Positions 25,981-38,269 of a DNA stretch of 64,000 bases are shown piece by piece. The notes under the pieces are model-generated. The model ran no database searches. It worked only from the letters and a program-made list of their open reading frames with translations, and was not told the DNA's origin. Numbering within the stretch: the first letter of the stretch is position 1; every line of letters begins with the position of its first letter. The stretch is taken from positions 1 through 64,000 of the forward strand of contig NZ_NFJT01000014.1 in NCBI RefSeq assembly GCF_002160015.1, given 5' to 3'. This DNA comes from Anaerofilum sp. An201. GTDB taxonomy: Bacteria; Bacillota; Clostridia; Oscillospirales; Ruminococcaceae. The translations under genes were made by a program, and so were the position numbers.

Positions 25981-28900
25981 ATGAACGAAACAGAAAAACG
26001 CTTTGAGGAATTCATAGAGTCCTACCTTATTTCTGAGGATGGTGGATGGACAAAGGCAACGGATGCTGGTTATTGTAGCGATGAAAGCAAGGATATGTTT
26101 CTGGACATCGTCACTCTGACCGATTTCGTAAAAAGCACCCAACCCATGGCATGGAAACGCTTTGAGCGGATGTGTACGATCAACCCGGTTCGGCAGTTTT
26201 ATAAGGCATTCGAAAATGCCGTCACGCAGGATGGTCTGATTTCTGTCCTGCGTCACGGCTTCAAGCATCGTGGCATCAATTTTCGTGTGTGCTATTTTAA
26301 GCCTGAGTCTGAGCTGAACGAGGTGTCCATCACCAACTACCAAAAGAATGTCTGCCAGTGTATCCGCCAGTGGCACTATTCTAAACGCAACACAAATACA
26401 GTCGATATGATGCTGGCTGTCAACGGCATCCCCGTTGTGGCGATTGAACTGAAAAATCAGCTCACAGGGCAGTCGGTTGATGACGCTATGCGTCAGTGGC
26501 AATATGACCGCAACCCTAATGAACCAGCATTCGGATTTAATAAGCGTGTTCTCGCATACTTTGCCTGCGATCTCTACAATGTATATATGACTACCCAGCT
26601 GAAAGGCCCGGAGACAACGTTCCTTCCTTTCAATCAAGGCAGTGCCGGTGCAGGCAAGGATGGCGGTGCAGGTAATCCCAAAAGCACCGATGGCAGCTAT
26701 GTAACTTCATACTTCTGGGAGAAAGTCCTTCAGAAGGATAGCTTGTTGGATATTCTGCAAAAGTTCATTAACTACGAAAGAACAGAAAAAAAAGAGACTT
26801 TGCCGGACGGTTCCACAAAGAAAACCGTCAGCAGCAAAGTCATTTTCCCACGGTATCACCAGTTGGATGTCGTGCGTCAACTGGTCAATCATGTTAGAAC
26901 TAATGGCGCTGGACATAACTATCTCATCCAACACAGTGCCGGTTCCGGCAAGTCTAATTCTATCGCTTGGACGGCTTACCGTATGGCCAGCCTCCACAAC
27001 GAAAACAACGATGCAATTTTTAACAGCGTAATCATTATTACAGACCGCCGTATTCTCGATCAACAGTTGCAGGCCACCGTTTCCAGCTTTGACCACACTT
27101 TGGGGAGCGTGGTTACGATTGACGAGAAGAAAAACTCTGGCGCTCTGCGTGACGCCATTAACGATGGAAAGCGTATCATTGTCACCACTTTACAGAAGTT
27201 CCCTGTAATTTACAATGAAGTCGAGTCCGCTGTTGGTAAGCATTATGCGGTTATTGTAGATGAAGCACACAGCAGCCAGACTGGACAGAGCGCATTAAAA
27301 CTCAAGGCTGCTCTTGCCGATGTGAGCGATGCTCTTGCAGAATATGCCGAACTGGAAGAAAAGGCTATTGAGGAAGTCGAGGCAAACGATATTCTTGTGC
27401 AGGAAATGCTCAGCCAGGGTAAGCACAGCAACATGAGTTTCTTTGCCTTTACTGCAACGCCCAAAGGCAAAACCCTGGAGATTTTCGGCGAACCTCAGCC
27501 GGATGGTTCTTTCCACCCCTTCCACATCTATTCGATGCGACAGGCCATCGAAGAGGGGTTTATCCTGGATGTTTTAGCAAACTATACCACATACAAAATG
27601 TGTTATCAAATCGCAAAGAATGTCCGGGACAATCCGGAAGTCCCTACCTCTAAGGCTGTTAGAACGATTCGCCGCTATGAGGAATTACATCCGCATAACC
27701 TTCAGCAGAAAGCAGCTATTATTGTAGAGACTTTCCGTGAGGTCACAAAAAAGAAAATCGGTGGCCGTGGAAAGATGATGGTAGTTACTGCGTCCAGGCT
27801 GGCGGCAGTCCGTTACTATCATGAAATTAAGCGTTATCTTGAAAGCAACAATTACGACGATGTAGAAATCATGATTGCTTTTAGCGGGAGTCTGAAAGAC
27901 CCGGATGACCCGACAGGTACTGAATACACCGAAAGTGGTATGAATGTAGATCGCAACGGCAATCGGGTGAAGGAAAGTCAGACAAAGGCTGTATTCCACG
28001 AGGAAGGCAATATTCTCATTGTTGCGGAAAAATATCAGACAGGCTTTGATGAACCGCTTCTCCACACGATGATTGTTGACAAAGATCTTCGTGATGTGAA
28101 GGCTGTTCAGACTTTGAGCCGTGTCAACCGCATCTACCCTGGCAAAGAGGACACCTATATTCTCGATTTTGTAAATCCGATTGAACGCATCCGTGAAGCT
28201 TTCCAGCAGTTCTATCAGGAGACCAGCCTGGATGAAGAAATCAACTTCGATTTGATTTACACAACACAGAAAACGCTTCGTGGTTTTGGTATCTATACAG
28301 ATGAGGATATTGAAGAAGTATCCAGCATTTATTTTGACCCGGATGTGCACAAGGCAAATCTTACTCAGGGAAAAATATCCAATGCGCTAAAGCCTGTGGC
28401 TGATAAGTACAACGAACTCAATCAGGAGCAGCGCTATCAGTTTCGTAGAGAAGTCCGTGCGCTCGTTAAGTGGTATAATTACATTTCTCAGATTACCCGT
28501 ATGTTCGATAAGGAACTGCACAAAGAGTACGTTTTCTGCTCTTACTTGGCAAAGTTGCTTCCCTCCGATCCCGTACAGCCATTTGACCTTGATAATAGAG
28601 TCAAGCTGGAATATTATCGTCTGGAAAAGACATATGAAGGTGCAATCGAACTTGAAAGCAAGCCTGGCTCTTGGAAACCGACTCAGCCAAAACGAGCTGG
28701 CGGTCAGAAAGATCGTACCAGTCCATTGGACGAGATCATTCAGCGCATCAATGAAGAATTCTATGGTGAATTCACAGATGCAGACCGTGTAATGGTTGAT
28801 ACGCTGTATCAAAAAATGCGCAAGGATTCTAAAGCAAAAAAAGCCGCAAAGACCGAGGATCGCCAAGTATATGAGAGAAGTCTTTTCCCGGGTATTTTTG

Positions 28901-29034
28901 ATACAACCGCACAGGAAGCTTATATGGAGAACACCGCAGCATATGAGCAACTCTTCTTGGATGCAGATAAGTATCAGGCTGTGATGAGAGCTTTGGCGGA
29001 TCGTCTGTATAAAGAACTGCACGACGACAAATAA
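25981..29034 (+). CDS. hsdR: Type I restriction-modification system, endonuclease/translocase subunit
   Basis: The 1017-residue HsdR cuts unmethylated DNA after ATP-driven translocation. The N-terminal nuclease site shows Asp142, then Glu156-x-Lys158 in VAIELKN, plus the QWQYDR motif. The SF2 helicase core has Walker A GSGKS (321-325), DEAH (427-430), FTATP, and a C-terminal QTGFDEP and SRVNR block. ATG 25981 follows the hsdS stop by two bases with GAAAGGTGG upstream. Length and motifs are complete, so the enzyme is probably active. Confidence 0.93.
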   Translation: MNETEKRFEEFIESYLISEDGGWTKATDAGYCSDESKDMFLDIVTLTDFVKSTQPMAWKRFERMCTINPVRQFYKAFENAVTQDGLISVLRHGFKHRGINFRVCYFKPESELNEVSITNYQKNVCQCIRQWHYSKRNTNTVDMMLAVNGIPVVAIELKNQLTGQSVDDAMRQWQYDRNPNEPAFGFNKRVLAYFACDLYNVYMTTQLKGPETTFLPFNQGSAGAGKDGGAGNPKSTDGSYVTSYFWEKVLQKDSLLDILQKFINYERTEKKETLPDGSTKKTVSSKVIFPRYHQLDVVRQLVNHVRTNGAGHNYLIQHSAGSGKSNSIAWTAYRMASLHNENNDAIFNSVIIITDRRILDQQLQATVSSFDHTLGSVVTIDEKKNSGALRDAINDGKRIIVTTLQKFPVIYNEVESAVGKHYAVIVDEAHSSQTGQSALKLKAALADVSDALAEYAELEEKAIEEVEANDILVQEMLSQGKHSNMSFFAFTATPKGKTLEIFGEPQPDGSFHPFHIYSMRQAIEEGFILDVLANYTTYKMCYQIAKNVRDNPEVPTSKAVRTIRRYEELHPHNLQQKAAIIVETFREVTKKKIGGRGKMMVVTASRLAAVRYYHEIKRYLESNNYDDVEIMIAFSGSLKDPDDPTGTEYTESGMNVDRNGNRVKESQTKAVFHEEGNILIVAEKYQTGFDEPLLHTMIVDKDLRDVKAVQTLSRVNRIYPGKEDTYILDFVNPIERIREAFQQFYQETSLDEEINFDLIYTTQKTLRGFGIYTDEDIEEVSSIYFDPDVHKANLTQGKISNALKPVADKYNELNQEQRYQFRREVRALVKWYNYISQITRMFDKELHKEYVFCSYLAKLLPSDPVQPFDLDNRVKLEYYRLEKTYEGAIELESKPGSWKPTQPKRAGGQKDRTSPLDEIIQRINEEFYGEFTDADRVMVDTLYQKMRKDSKAKKAAKTEDRQVYERSLFPGIFDTTAQEAYMENTAAYEQLFLDADKYQAVMRALADRLYKELHDDK

Positions 29035-29066
29035 GGTGGAAGATATTCATTCTTAAAATATGGGAA

Positions 29067-30260
29067 TCATATTTCAAATATCATTACCCCATCCTTGGGC
29101 AGATTATGATTTGGAGAAGTTTGCAGATGATAGATTGCCTGTTTTGCAAATTTCTTACTTACCGTCGAATCCCACTCTGCCAACCGGATGATCTCCGCTG
29201 TTCCAGCCTCAAAATCAAACGAAATCTCGCCCCATTCGCCGTCGTTGTCCACCTGGTAGAGGTAGACAGCGGCGGCGATTTTCTTTTTGCGTTTGGTCTG
29301 GGACTTGCGTTTCAGTCGGATCATGTGAAGAACCCCGGCTTCTGTAAGCAAATAGGCCAGGTGTTCCACGGCTTTGCGATATGCCCGTTCTGCGCCGCCG
29401 GCTGTACTCCCCTCAAAGAGGACTGCCAATTCTTCAAAGGTCAGCCGGGTGCTGAGTGGGCTGACCCGCCCACAGGTCATACAGATGGCGTTTCGTTTTT
29501 CCAAAAGGGTCTGCTCTCGGTAATTCAGTTTTTCAAATGCTTCTCGGACAGCTTCAGCCTGGATGCCGTTCCAGAGAATCTCCGCATAGTCCCAATGGTC
29601 ATCCCGGCTGACATCCTCGCCGGTTTCTTCGCTGTCCTCGTCCTGTACGGTCTGGTAAAACGGAACACGGTTTCGGTTTTGCTTGGCCAATGCCAAAAAC
29701 TTCGCTGCGGTCTCCTCTGTGCAACCGTTTTTCTGGGCATATTTCTGGATTGCCGCCTGTTCAGACTGACCGGATTGATTATAGAGCCAAGCAATCCCAC
29801 GAACAGCCTTGTACTCATCCACATTTTCAAAGGAACCGGCCTCCTCCTGCATTCGGCAGGTCAAAAGGGCGTTCCCGATAAAATGATGGGCATAGGTCAG
29901 AAAATCCGCCCCTTGTGCGGGATCGTATCCCCGGAGACAGTCCAACATGGCAAGCACACAGCCCATTTTGTAGTCCAAAAAGCGTTCTGGGTCATAGCGA
30001 TCCAGCCCCTCCCGCAGCAGAAAACGGCGAACACGGCCATTAAGCCGATTTTCATAGCAGTGCAGGAAAAAGGAGAACCAGCGCAATTCACGGCTCCGCA
30101 CAGCCTCAATGATGTAGTCGTTCATATTTTCCAGAACAGGCGGTTCCGAGTCAAGCTGAAAGATACGTTCCACTTCCCGCATGGTCAAGCCCTTGGATTC
30201 CGTCAGAAAGCTGTATTTGGCACAGTAGCAGGGTAGCTCCCATGACCACGCTGTATCCAT
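29067..30260 (-). CDS. Sigma-70-like regulatory protein of a mobile element
   Basis: The 397-residue product begins MDTAWSWELPCYC. It contains a sigma-like helical region (YDPAQGADFLTYAHHFIGNALL, NVDEYKAVRGIAWLYNQ, AIQKYAQKNGCTEETAAKFLALA) and a region-4-like segment (AFEKLNYREQTLLEKRNAICMTCG). Such proteins recur on clostridial mobilizable elements next to DUF6076 genes. It may direct element transcription or only share the fold. GGTGAGGG precedes the ATG. The DUF6076 gene lies 32 bases upstream on the same strand. Confidence 0.65.
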   Translation of the reverse strand: MDTAWSWELPCYCAKYSFLTESKGLTMREVERIFQLDSEPPVLENMNDYIIEAVRSRELRWFSFFLHCYENRLNGRVRRFLLREGLDRYDPERFLDYKMGCVLAMLDCLRGYDPAQGADFLTYAHHFIGNALLTCRMQEEAGSFENVDEYKAVRGIAWLYNQSGQSEQAAIQKYAQKNGCTEETAAKFLALAKQNRNRVPFYQTVQDEDSEETGEDVSRDDHWDYAEILWNGIQAEAVREAFEKLNYREQTLLEKRNAICMTCGRVSPLSTRLTFEELAVLFEGSTAGGAERAYRKAVEHLAYLLTEAGVLHMIRLKRKSQTKRKKKIAAAVYLYQVDNDGEWGEISFDFEAGTAEIIRLAEWDSTVSKKFAKQAIYHLQTSPNHNLPKDGVMIFEI

Positions 30261-30292
30261 TTTCCCTCACCGCCTTTCTGGTGTTTCGTTGC

Positions 30293-31408
30293 TTAGTTTT
30301 TTTGTACTGCTTTCAACAGTGCATCTTGGGTCATTTCCTGCTCATAGACAGTGCTGGCATAACGCTGATCTGAAAGCGCACGGAGCATCTTATCTTTTGC
30401 CAGCTTTTTCATAGCTGCTGCCGTTTCTTCATCCAGCTTTCCACGGCGGGTGCTTTGCAAAATGGTGTTCATACGGCGGGTATAAATCGCCTTAATGGGA
30501 TGATCGTCTGAAAGCTCCCGCTGCTCCCGGCCTCTTAGATTGCCGATTTGCCGACACGTCCGTCCCCGCTGATCTCCCGGGGCCAGTCCGCCGCAGTATT
30601 TGGTATGCCGTGCGTCAATTGTGAGAAACCATCTGCCGCAGATGGGGCATTTCTTAGGTGCATGGCCCACACAAAGCCCCTCAAACAGATCGGAACGAAA
30701 CATTCCCACAAAGGAGACATAGTGCATCCGCTTGACCAACTGTGGCTCCGTCTTTCCAGGCCGAATAGCGACTACATACTGCACCGAAGCATTGGTCAGG
30801 GTCATCCAAGCCGGGTTATCCAGCGACAGAGTTGGCTCGCCTTTGAAGAACTTCCCGAACATTGCCGCATAACCGTCCGAGGTGCGGTCATAGCCTGGTT
30901 CATTCAACCGTTCTGCAAATTTCGTCAAGGCTTCTTTGTATTGCCCCAGAGAATAGCTCAAATGCCCCAGCACTTGTGCTATTCGGACGAGCATTGTTGC
31001 CTTGCAATGCTGACCAGTCAAAGCACAGATCAGCTGCTCCTGCTGAGTGAGCTGCAGATAGGCTTTTGCATCCTCCATATATTCTTCGGAAAAGATGGCT
31101 GCAAGTTTTTGCTCAAAATAGCTTCGATTCAGGCGGGAGAACGGTGGTGTGGCCTGCAAAAAGGAGATGATCTCGCCAGCGGCCTGCTGCACCTGCGGCA
31201 GCAGCTCCATATCCACGGAACCGATGTTCATCCCCTGAAGCAGCTGGTTCAGCACATTGCAGGGCGTATCCAGCTTTTCAATGGTGGTGTCCGGAATGTT
31301 CAGCACCTCGCAGCCAATGGTTCCCGTGGGCATGGTGCTTCCCTCATAGGTCACGGTGTCCTGCCAGAAATCCAGCGATAAAACCGAATGGTTGATAATC
31401 TGATCCAT
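30293..31408 (-). CDS. DUF6076-family protein
   Basis: The roughly 371-residue product has a helical N-terminal part and a C-terminal zinc-finger-like part: KKCPICGRWFLTIDARHTKYC followed by PGDQRGRTCRQIGNLRGREQREL. This is the pattern of DUF6076 proteins, found on mobilizable elements, of unknown function but probably nucleic-acid-binding. AGGAGGGAG precedes the chosen ATG; an upstream in-frame ATG at 31468 is less likely. It pairs with the sigma-like gene. Confidence 0.75.
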   Translation of the reverse strand: MDQIINHSVLSLDFWQDTVTYEGSTMPTGTIGCEVLNIPDTTIEKLDTPCNVLNQLLQGMNIGSVDMELLPQVQQAAGEIISFLQATPPFSRLNRSYFEQKLAAIFSEEYMEDAKAYLQLTQQEQLICALTGQHCKATMLVRIAQVLGHLSYSLGQYKEALTKFAERLNEPGYDRTSDGYAAMFGKFFKGEPTLSLDNPAWMTLTNASVQYVVAIRPGKTEPQLVKRMHYVSFVGMFRSDLFEGLCVGHAPKKCPICGRWFLTIDARHTKYCGGLAPGDQRGRTCRQIGNLRGREQRELSDDHPIKAIYTRRMNTILQSTRRGKLDEETAAAMKKLAKDKMLRALSDQRYASTVYEQEMTQDALLKAVQKN

Positions 31409-31581
31409 CTTCTCCCTCCTGTCATGTTTTTCTATTTTCATAATAGCACACAACAAAGGCGTTGTCATGTTTTTTAAAAACGGCTTGTCATGCCATTAGC
31501 CTGTTTTTTTCGATTTTCCCCATAACCTATACAGAGGTGTGAGAAAACTGCCCCATCAAAAAGGAAATGGAGGGAATCTGT
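31409..31581. promoter_or_regulatory. Divergent promoter region with TGTCATG repeats
   Basis: Three copies of TGTCATG, two of them followed by T-runs (near 31421, 31463 and 31487), lie between the minus-strand DUF6076 gene and the plus-strand primase gene. They may be operator sites for an element regulator. Confidence 0.4.
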
Positions 31582-32193
31582 ATGAATTTGTTTGAAGTGG
31601 TGAAAGCCAGTATCAACACACAGGAAGCAGCACAGACATATGGAATCGATGTCAACCACCATGGCATGGCACTGTGTCCGTTCCATAATGACCGTCATCC
31701 GAGCCTGTATGTATCGGATGACCACTATCACTGTTTTGCCTGTGGAGAACATGGGGATGTGATCGACCTGACCGCCAAACTGTTTGACCTTCAGCTGTAT
31801 GATGCGGCCCGAAAACTGGCGTCGGACTTTCACCTTGCGCCGGACAAGCCCTTGCCGGAAGCCATTCGTCGGAAAAAGGAACACAAAACCAGAGCACAGC
31901 AGCTTCGTGAAAACGAGCAGCTGTGCTTTTCTGTTTTGAACGAATACCGGCGCCTGCTCCTGGATTGGAAAAAACGGTATGCGCCGCAAGCGCCGGAAGA
32001 TTCGCTGGATAAGCGATTTGTGGAAGCCTGTCACCGTCTGCCCTGGGTGGAGTATCAGCTGGACATTCTGCTGCAAGGCGATTCCTATGAACGAGGCGAA
32101 ACCGTGAGTGAACTAACAACAGACGGATACATCCGCAAATTACAGGCCCGCCTGAGAAAGGATCGATACCATGAACAACCCTGTTTGGATTGA
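31582..32193 (+). CDS. CHC2 zinc-finger primase-like protein
   Basis: The 203-residue protein starts with a DNA primase CHC2 zinc finger (LCPFHNDRHPSLYV, then YHCFACGEHGDVIDL). It lacks a TOPRIM domain, as is usual for the split primases of mobilizable elements. The rest is helical. ATG 31582 has GGAGGGAA upstream. The gene end overlaps the primase-helicase start, so the pair probably primes replication of the excised element. Confidence 0.82.
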   Translation: MNLFEVVKASINTQEAAQTYGIDVNHHGMALCPFHNDRHPSLYVSDDHYHCFACGEHGDVIDLTAKLFDLQLYDAARKLASDFHLAPDKPLPEAIRRKKEHKTRAQQLRENEQLCFSVLNEYRRLLLDWKKRYAPQAPEDSLDKRFVEACHRLPWVEYQLDILLQGDSYERGETVSELTTDGYIRKLQARLRKDRYHEQPCLD

Positions 32194-33466
32194 TGAGAAA
32201 GGGAAAATCATCGAGCCGGAATATTGCCGGGATTTCCTGTCCCGGCATCCCATGCGCTGCATCAACGACCGCTTTTATACGGTGGATGGACCGTTGCCGG
32301 ATGAAAGTAAATTGAAGCGGACAATTTATGAGGAAATCTCGCCCTGGCTTCATGCCAAGGTTGCACAGACGGTGGAGCAGGTAATCAAAGCGTTGAAGCT
32401 GGCGGCATACACAGACCCGTTGCCCCTGCAATGTGACCGCATCCATGTAGCGAACGGCACTTATTTTCTGGACGGTGTTTTTTCAGGGGAAAAGGAATAC
32501 TGCAATAACCGCCTATCGGTGTCTTATCGGGCAGATGCTCCTGCACCGGAACACTGGCTGCGCTTCCTTTCGGAACTGCTGCAGCCGGAGGATATTCCCG
32601 CCTTTCAGGAGTATCTGGGCTATTGTCTGATCCCCTCCACCAAGGGCCAGAAAATGCTCATGTTGATCGGCAAGGGAGGCGAGGGCAAAAGCCGCATCGG
32701 TGTGGTGATGAACGCCATTTTCGGGCTCAACATGAATACCACTTCCATCCAGAAGGTAGAAAACAATCGTTTCGCCAGAGCCGATTTAGAGGGCAAGCTG
32801 CTGATGGTGGACGATGATTTGGACATGAACGCCTTGACCAAAACCAACTATGTAAAATCCATCGTGACCGCAGAACTGCGGATGGATTTGGAGCGGAAGA
32901 AAGAGCAGAGCTATCAGGGTCTGCTTTATGTACGCTTCCTCTGCTTCGGCAACGGAGCATTGACTGCACTTCACGACCGCAGCGACGGTTTCTTTCGCCG
33001 CCAGATCATTCTGACCACCAAGGACAAACCAGCGGATCGGTTCGATGACCCGTTTCTTGCTGAGAAACTGATTGCCGAAAAAGAGGGAATCTTCCTCTGG
33101 ATGCTGGAGGGATTGCGGCGGCTGATTGCTAACCACTACCACTTTACCATTAGCCAGAGAGCCAAGGACAATATCACTTCCGCTGTTCGGGATGCCAATA
33201 ACATTCTGGACTTTCTCGATTCTGAGGGTTATGTGGCATTCAAGGCCGATTATGAAGCCAGCACCAAAAATCTGTATGCAGCCTATAAGCGGTGGTGTGA
33301 GGACAATGCAGAAAACCCACTGTCCCCAAAGAGCTTCGCAAACCAGCTCAGCCAGAACGCTGAACGCTACCATTTGGAGCCGGTCAGCAATCTGCACATC
33401 GGTGGCGGAAAGCGATGCCGGGGATATACGGGCATTTATGTTCTGCTCTCGCCTATGGAGTTGTAA
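32171..33466 (+). CDS. D5/P4-type primase-helicase of the element
   Basis: The 431-residue protein combines a D5 N-terminal-like region with an SF3 helicase core: Walker A is GKGGEGKSRIG, Walker B LLMVDDDLD, then RFLCFGNGALTALHDRSDGFFRRQI with the motif C Asn and the arginine finger. Such proteins unwind DNA at plasmid or phage origins. It overlaps the CHC2 gene by 23 bases. It indicates that the element replicates autonomously after excision. Confidence 0.85.
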   Translation: MNNPVWIDEKGKIIEPEYCRDFLSRHPMRCINDRFYTVDGPLPDESKLKRTIYEEISPWLHAKVAQTVEQVIKALKLAAYTDPLPLQCDRIHVANGTYFLDGVFSGEKEYCNNRLSVSYRADAPAPEHWLRFLSELLQPEDIPAFQEYLGYCLIPSTKGQKMLMLIGKGGEGKSRIGVVMNAIFGLNMNTTSIQKVENNRFARADLEGKLLMVDDDLDMNALTKTNYVKSIVTAELRMDLERKKEQSYQGLLYVRFLCFGNGALTALHDRSDGFFRRQIILTTKDKPADRFDDPFLAEKLIAEKEGIFLWMLEGLRRLIANHYHFTISQRAKDNITSAVRDANNILDFLDSEGYVAFKADYEASTKNLYAAYKRWCEDNAENPLSPKSFANQLSQNAERYHLEPVSNLHIGGGKRCRGYTGIYVLLSPMEL

Positions 33467-33888
33467 TGAAACTTCAAAACCTTCTGTTCGTGCGTTCATG
33501 CGTTCCGGATCGGACGCAGCCGTTGGAACAGAGGAACGCACGAACGCAAAAATCGAAGTTCATTTTTATATTTGATAGCCCGGCTGGGCGTTAAAATTGG
33601 TAATGCTCAATCAATGGTTGTGCAAACGGTGAAAAACACTACCATAAGCAGAACACAAATCATCATTCGGTGATTTGCGGAACAGTGACGCAAGTATGCG
33701 GAAAGGTGGCTATTTTTACGGTTTAACTTGCAAACCCACCTAACGGTAAAGTCGATGGGATGCTGTTGCGGACAGTTCTTCATGGACGCAATCCTGGGCG
33801 CTTTTTAAGAAGCACTCAAAATTTACTGTACCGTGTAGCGTGTATGCTCCACGACAAACTAACTTTACGAAAGAATGAGGCGTTTTCT
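33467..33888. other. Non-coding region after the primase-helicase, possible origin
   Basis: No gene is evident. A perfect 12-bp inverted repeat (GTTCGTGCGTTC at 33486-33497 and its complement at 33534-33545) follows the helicase gene, with related TGCGTTC words between and after it. Such repeats beside a primase-helicase gene could form a replication origin, or the hairpin may be a terminator lacking a T-run. Confidence 0.4.
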
Positions 33889-34110
33889 ATGAAATCCAAT
33901 TTGAGAAATGAAATCAAGTCGTACATCGTGCGTTCCGGTTACACAATGCAGGAAGTCGTTGATCGGCTTTCTGAGGATTACGGCTGGAGTGACAGCGTTT
34001 CCAACCTGTCCAACAAGCTCCAGCGGGAGTCTCTGCGGTATGTGGAGGCGGTACAGCTTGCCGACGCCCTTGGCTATGATCTCGTATGGCAGAAGCGGAG
34101 GGACAAATGA
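33889..34110 (+). CDS. Small helix-turn-helix protein
   Basis: The 73-residue product (MKSNLRNEIKSYIVRSGYTMQEVV...) looks like a compact XRE-type DNA-binding domain: GYTMQEVVDRLSEDYG and SVSNLSNKLQRESLRYVEAVQLADALGYDLVW give the helix-turn-helix and dimer helices. It probably regulates mobilization or replication genes. The start is chosen at the ATG in front of KSN; the frame is open upstream but without a clear ribosome site. Its stop overlaps a 30-codon ORF. Confidence 0.65.
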   Translation: MKSNLRNEIKSYIVRSGYTMQEVVDRLSEDYGWSDSVSNLSNKLQRESLRYVEAVQLADALGYDLVWQKRRDK

Positions 34111-34199
34111 TGCCCGCCGTATCTCCCGTCTCCATCGAAAAATTCGCAGATTTGGAGATGGATGGCAGAGTGGATTTGCAAAATCTGCTCTGCCTGTGA
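34107..34199 (+). CDS. Translationally coupled 30-residue ORF
   Basis: An ATG overlapping the stop of the preceding gene (ATGA) opens a frame for 30 residues, beginning MMPAVSPVSIEKFADLEMDG. The overlap is the usual form of translational coupling. No family is recognised and it may be spurious or a remnant of a longer protein. Confidence 0.3.
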   Translation: MMPAVSPVSIEKFADLEMDGRVDLQNLLCL

Positions 34200-34359
34200 G
34201 CGGCAGAAATGAAGCAATCAAGATTGCGGAGAGGCTGTCGGTCACACCGCCTTTTGAGGATTTGGGTACCACACACAAACCTCTAAAGGCGGCAAGGCAT
34301 CCGCAGATGCCGCATTCCCCCTCGGAGAGCCCACGGCACTTTGCAGCCCTTCGGGATGA

Positions 34360-34398
34360 AAGTGTCATAGTGGGTTATTACACTTCCCGCAGGAAGTG
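34360..34398 (+). other. oriT: Probable origin of transfer (MobV/pMV158 type)
   Basis: AAGTGT (34360-34365) and ACACTT (34380-34385) form an inverted repeat around CATAGTGGGTTATT. This matches the pMV158-family oriT, where a similar hairpin exposes the nick in a TAGTGTG/TTAT loop. A second hairpin CACTTCC/GGAAGTG follows at once. It lies about 50 bases upstream of the MobV relaxase gene, the expected place. The comparison with pMV158 is from memory. Confidence 0.65.
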
Positions 34399-34448
34399 CA
34401 TCCCCGTCCCCCAGCCGTCTGCCGCACAACAGAAAGGAGCTGATTTTT

Positions 34449-35714
34449 ATGGCCAGAAACGACGGAATCGACCGCACCTTTGCCCGTAACCAGGACTTGC
34501 CCACCCTTGATGATGTGGCGAAGGTGCAGGAGCATAACGAACGGGAAAAGGACAGCTACTCCAACCAGGATATTGATACCACCCAAACCTACCGGAATAT
34601 CCACTTCAAGGCTCCCACCGACAGCTATGCCGCTATGTTCGATCAGATGATTGCCGATGGTGTCATCTCCACTCGTGGTCTGAAAGCCGATGCGGTGAAA
34701 TACGGGGAACTGATTTTTGATGTGAACTCCGCTTACTTTCACAATCACGGCGGATATGAATATGCCAAGCAATTCTACACCGACGCATACAAAGCTGCCG
34801 TAGAGATCGTGGGCGGTGAGCAGTATATCCTCTCTGCCGTCATGCACGCCGATGAGCGCAACCGAGCCATGTCGGAAGCTCTGGGGCAGGATGTGTATCA
34901 CTACCACCTTCATGTGGTCTATGTCCCGGTGGTGGAAAAACAGATTCTCTGGTCGAAGCGGTGCAAGGATAAGTCCCTTGTAGGTACAGTCAAGGAGACC
35001 ATTATGCAGGTCAGCCGCAGTAAAAAGTGGGAATCCAAAGTTGCTCTGGATGAACAGGGCAATCCGCTTCTGACCTCCAAGGGCAAGAAAGTTCTGCGGA
35101 CATCGTACAGTGTCCTGCAAGACGATTTCTTCAACTATATGAAAGCTGCCGGATATACCGATGTGGAGCGTGGAGAGCGTGGCAGCACTGAAGAACATCT
35201 GACTGTGACCCAGTTCAAGGTGGCACAGGAGCAGCAGCGGCTGGAAGATGTGACCGCCCAAATCGCTCAGACGGAGCAGGCGCTGGACACCGCACAGGCT
35301 GCTGTTGAGAAAAAGCAGAAAGAGCTGCAATCCCTGCAAAAGCAAACCAAAGAACAGCGCACTGCCGCCCTGACCGTACAGGAAATCCGCTCCATGGGGA
35401 AAAAGACGATCACCGGCAATATCACTTTGACCCCATCCGAGTGCAGTACGCTCAAGGATTATGCGGTCAATGGGATTCTTGCCAAGGCGGAAAACAGCCG
35501 TTTGGAGGAAAAACTGCAACAAGCGCAAAAGAGCGTCGCTGTCTGGAAACAGCGATATGAATCACTGAAAGAACAGGCACGGCCTTATCTGGAAGCTGTC
35601 AAGCTCGCACCCGAAAAGGTGCGGGCTTTTCTTGACGCCATTTTGACACGAACTCGGCAAACAAGGCAGCACGATCAGCCTTCCCGCCGCAAGTCGCAAG
35701 ATATGGAACTTTAA
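34449..35714 (+). CDS. mobV: MobV-family relaxase (Pre/Mob)
   Basis: The 421-residue protein has the MobV signature in its N-terminal half: His133-x-Asp135-Glu136 in VMHADERN, then YHYHLH with His151, His153 and His155 binding metal. The C-terminal part (about 245-350) is a long coiled coil with many Gln and Glu. MobV enzymes nick oriT and pilot DNA into a recipient using another element's conjugation machine. GAAAGGAG precedes the ATG. In Tn4451 the comparable gene is tnpZ. Confidence 0.9.
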   Translation: MARNDGIDRTFARNQDLPTLDDVAKVQEHNEREKDSYSNQDIDTTQTYRNIHFKAPTDSYAAMFDQMIADGVISTRGLKADAVKYGELIFDVNSAYFHNHGGYEYAKQFYTDAYKAAVEIVGGEQYILSAVMHADERNRAMSEALGQDVYHYHLHVVYVPVVEKQILWSKRCKDKSLVGTVKETIMQVSRSKKWESKVALDEQGNPLLTSKGKKVLRTSYSVLQDDFFNYMKAAGYTDVERGERGSTEEHLTVTQFKVAQEQQRLEDVTAQIAQTEQALDTAQAAVEKKQKELQSLQKQTKEQRTAALTVQEIRSMGKKTITGNITLTPSECSTLKDYAVNGILAKAENSRLEEKLQQAQKSVAVWKQRYESLKEQARPYLEAVKLAPEKVRAFLDAILTRTRQTRQHDQPSRRKSQDMEL

Positions 35715-35733
35715 CAGAAAGGAATTTTTGCTT

Positions 35734-37787
<2,054 letters not shown>

Positions 37788-37983
37788 CCATTGCGGTCAC
37801 ACCGTTCTCTGCCCCTCGCAAAGCTAAATAGTACCTTATCACTATTAAGCCTTCGCGTTCGAGATTCTGTTGGAACATCGCAACACTATAGATGCCGCTT
37901 AAATTGTCTTACACAACAAGCATTTACAGCGATCGAGAAATTAAATTCATAAGTTAAACGATAAAATGCAGATTCAGCGCAGA

Positions 37984-38196
37984 TTAAACCGGAGTCTCAC
38001 CGCGATCGCGGAGCGCACTATTTAGTTTCAATTGAACTCTTGTCATCCATTCAACATCACAACCGAATGTGTTGTCTAAATAGTGTAACTCGGCTTCCTT
38101 TGCTGCTCTTCGAATATCTTGGGTATCATATCGATATGGATTGTTTGCAATTTCTTCAATCATGTCAGGCGAAAAGCGTTTTAAATGCCAAGTCAA
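37984..38196 (-). CDS. Small hypothetical protein
   Basis: The approximately 70-residue product contains LKRFSPDMIEEIANNPYRYDTQDIRRAAKEAELHYLDNTFG, strongly helical and charged, with no recognised family. The start is uncertain: TTG 38196 has AGGGGGG eight bases upstream, GTG 38205 is possible and the frame is open to 38247. It follows the membrane protein gene at 38270-39052 on the same strand and may be its partner. Confidence 0.45.
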   Translation of the reverse strand: MTWHLKRFSPDMIEEIANNPYRYDTQDIRRAAKEAELHYLDNTFGCDVEWMTRVQLKLNSALRDRGETPV

Positions 38197-38269
38197 TTTT
38201 GACACCCCCCTTTTGTACAGTATATCACTCCCTAATTGCTTTTTCAATATTGGTTGCGATTCTTATATG

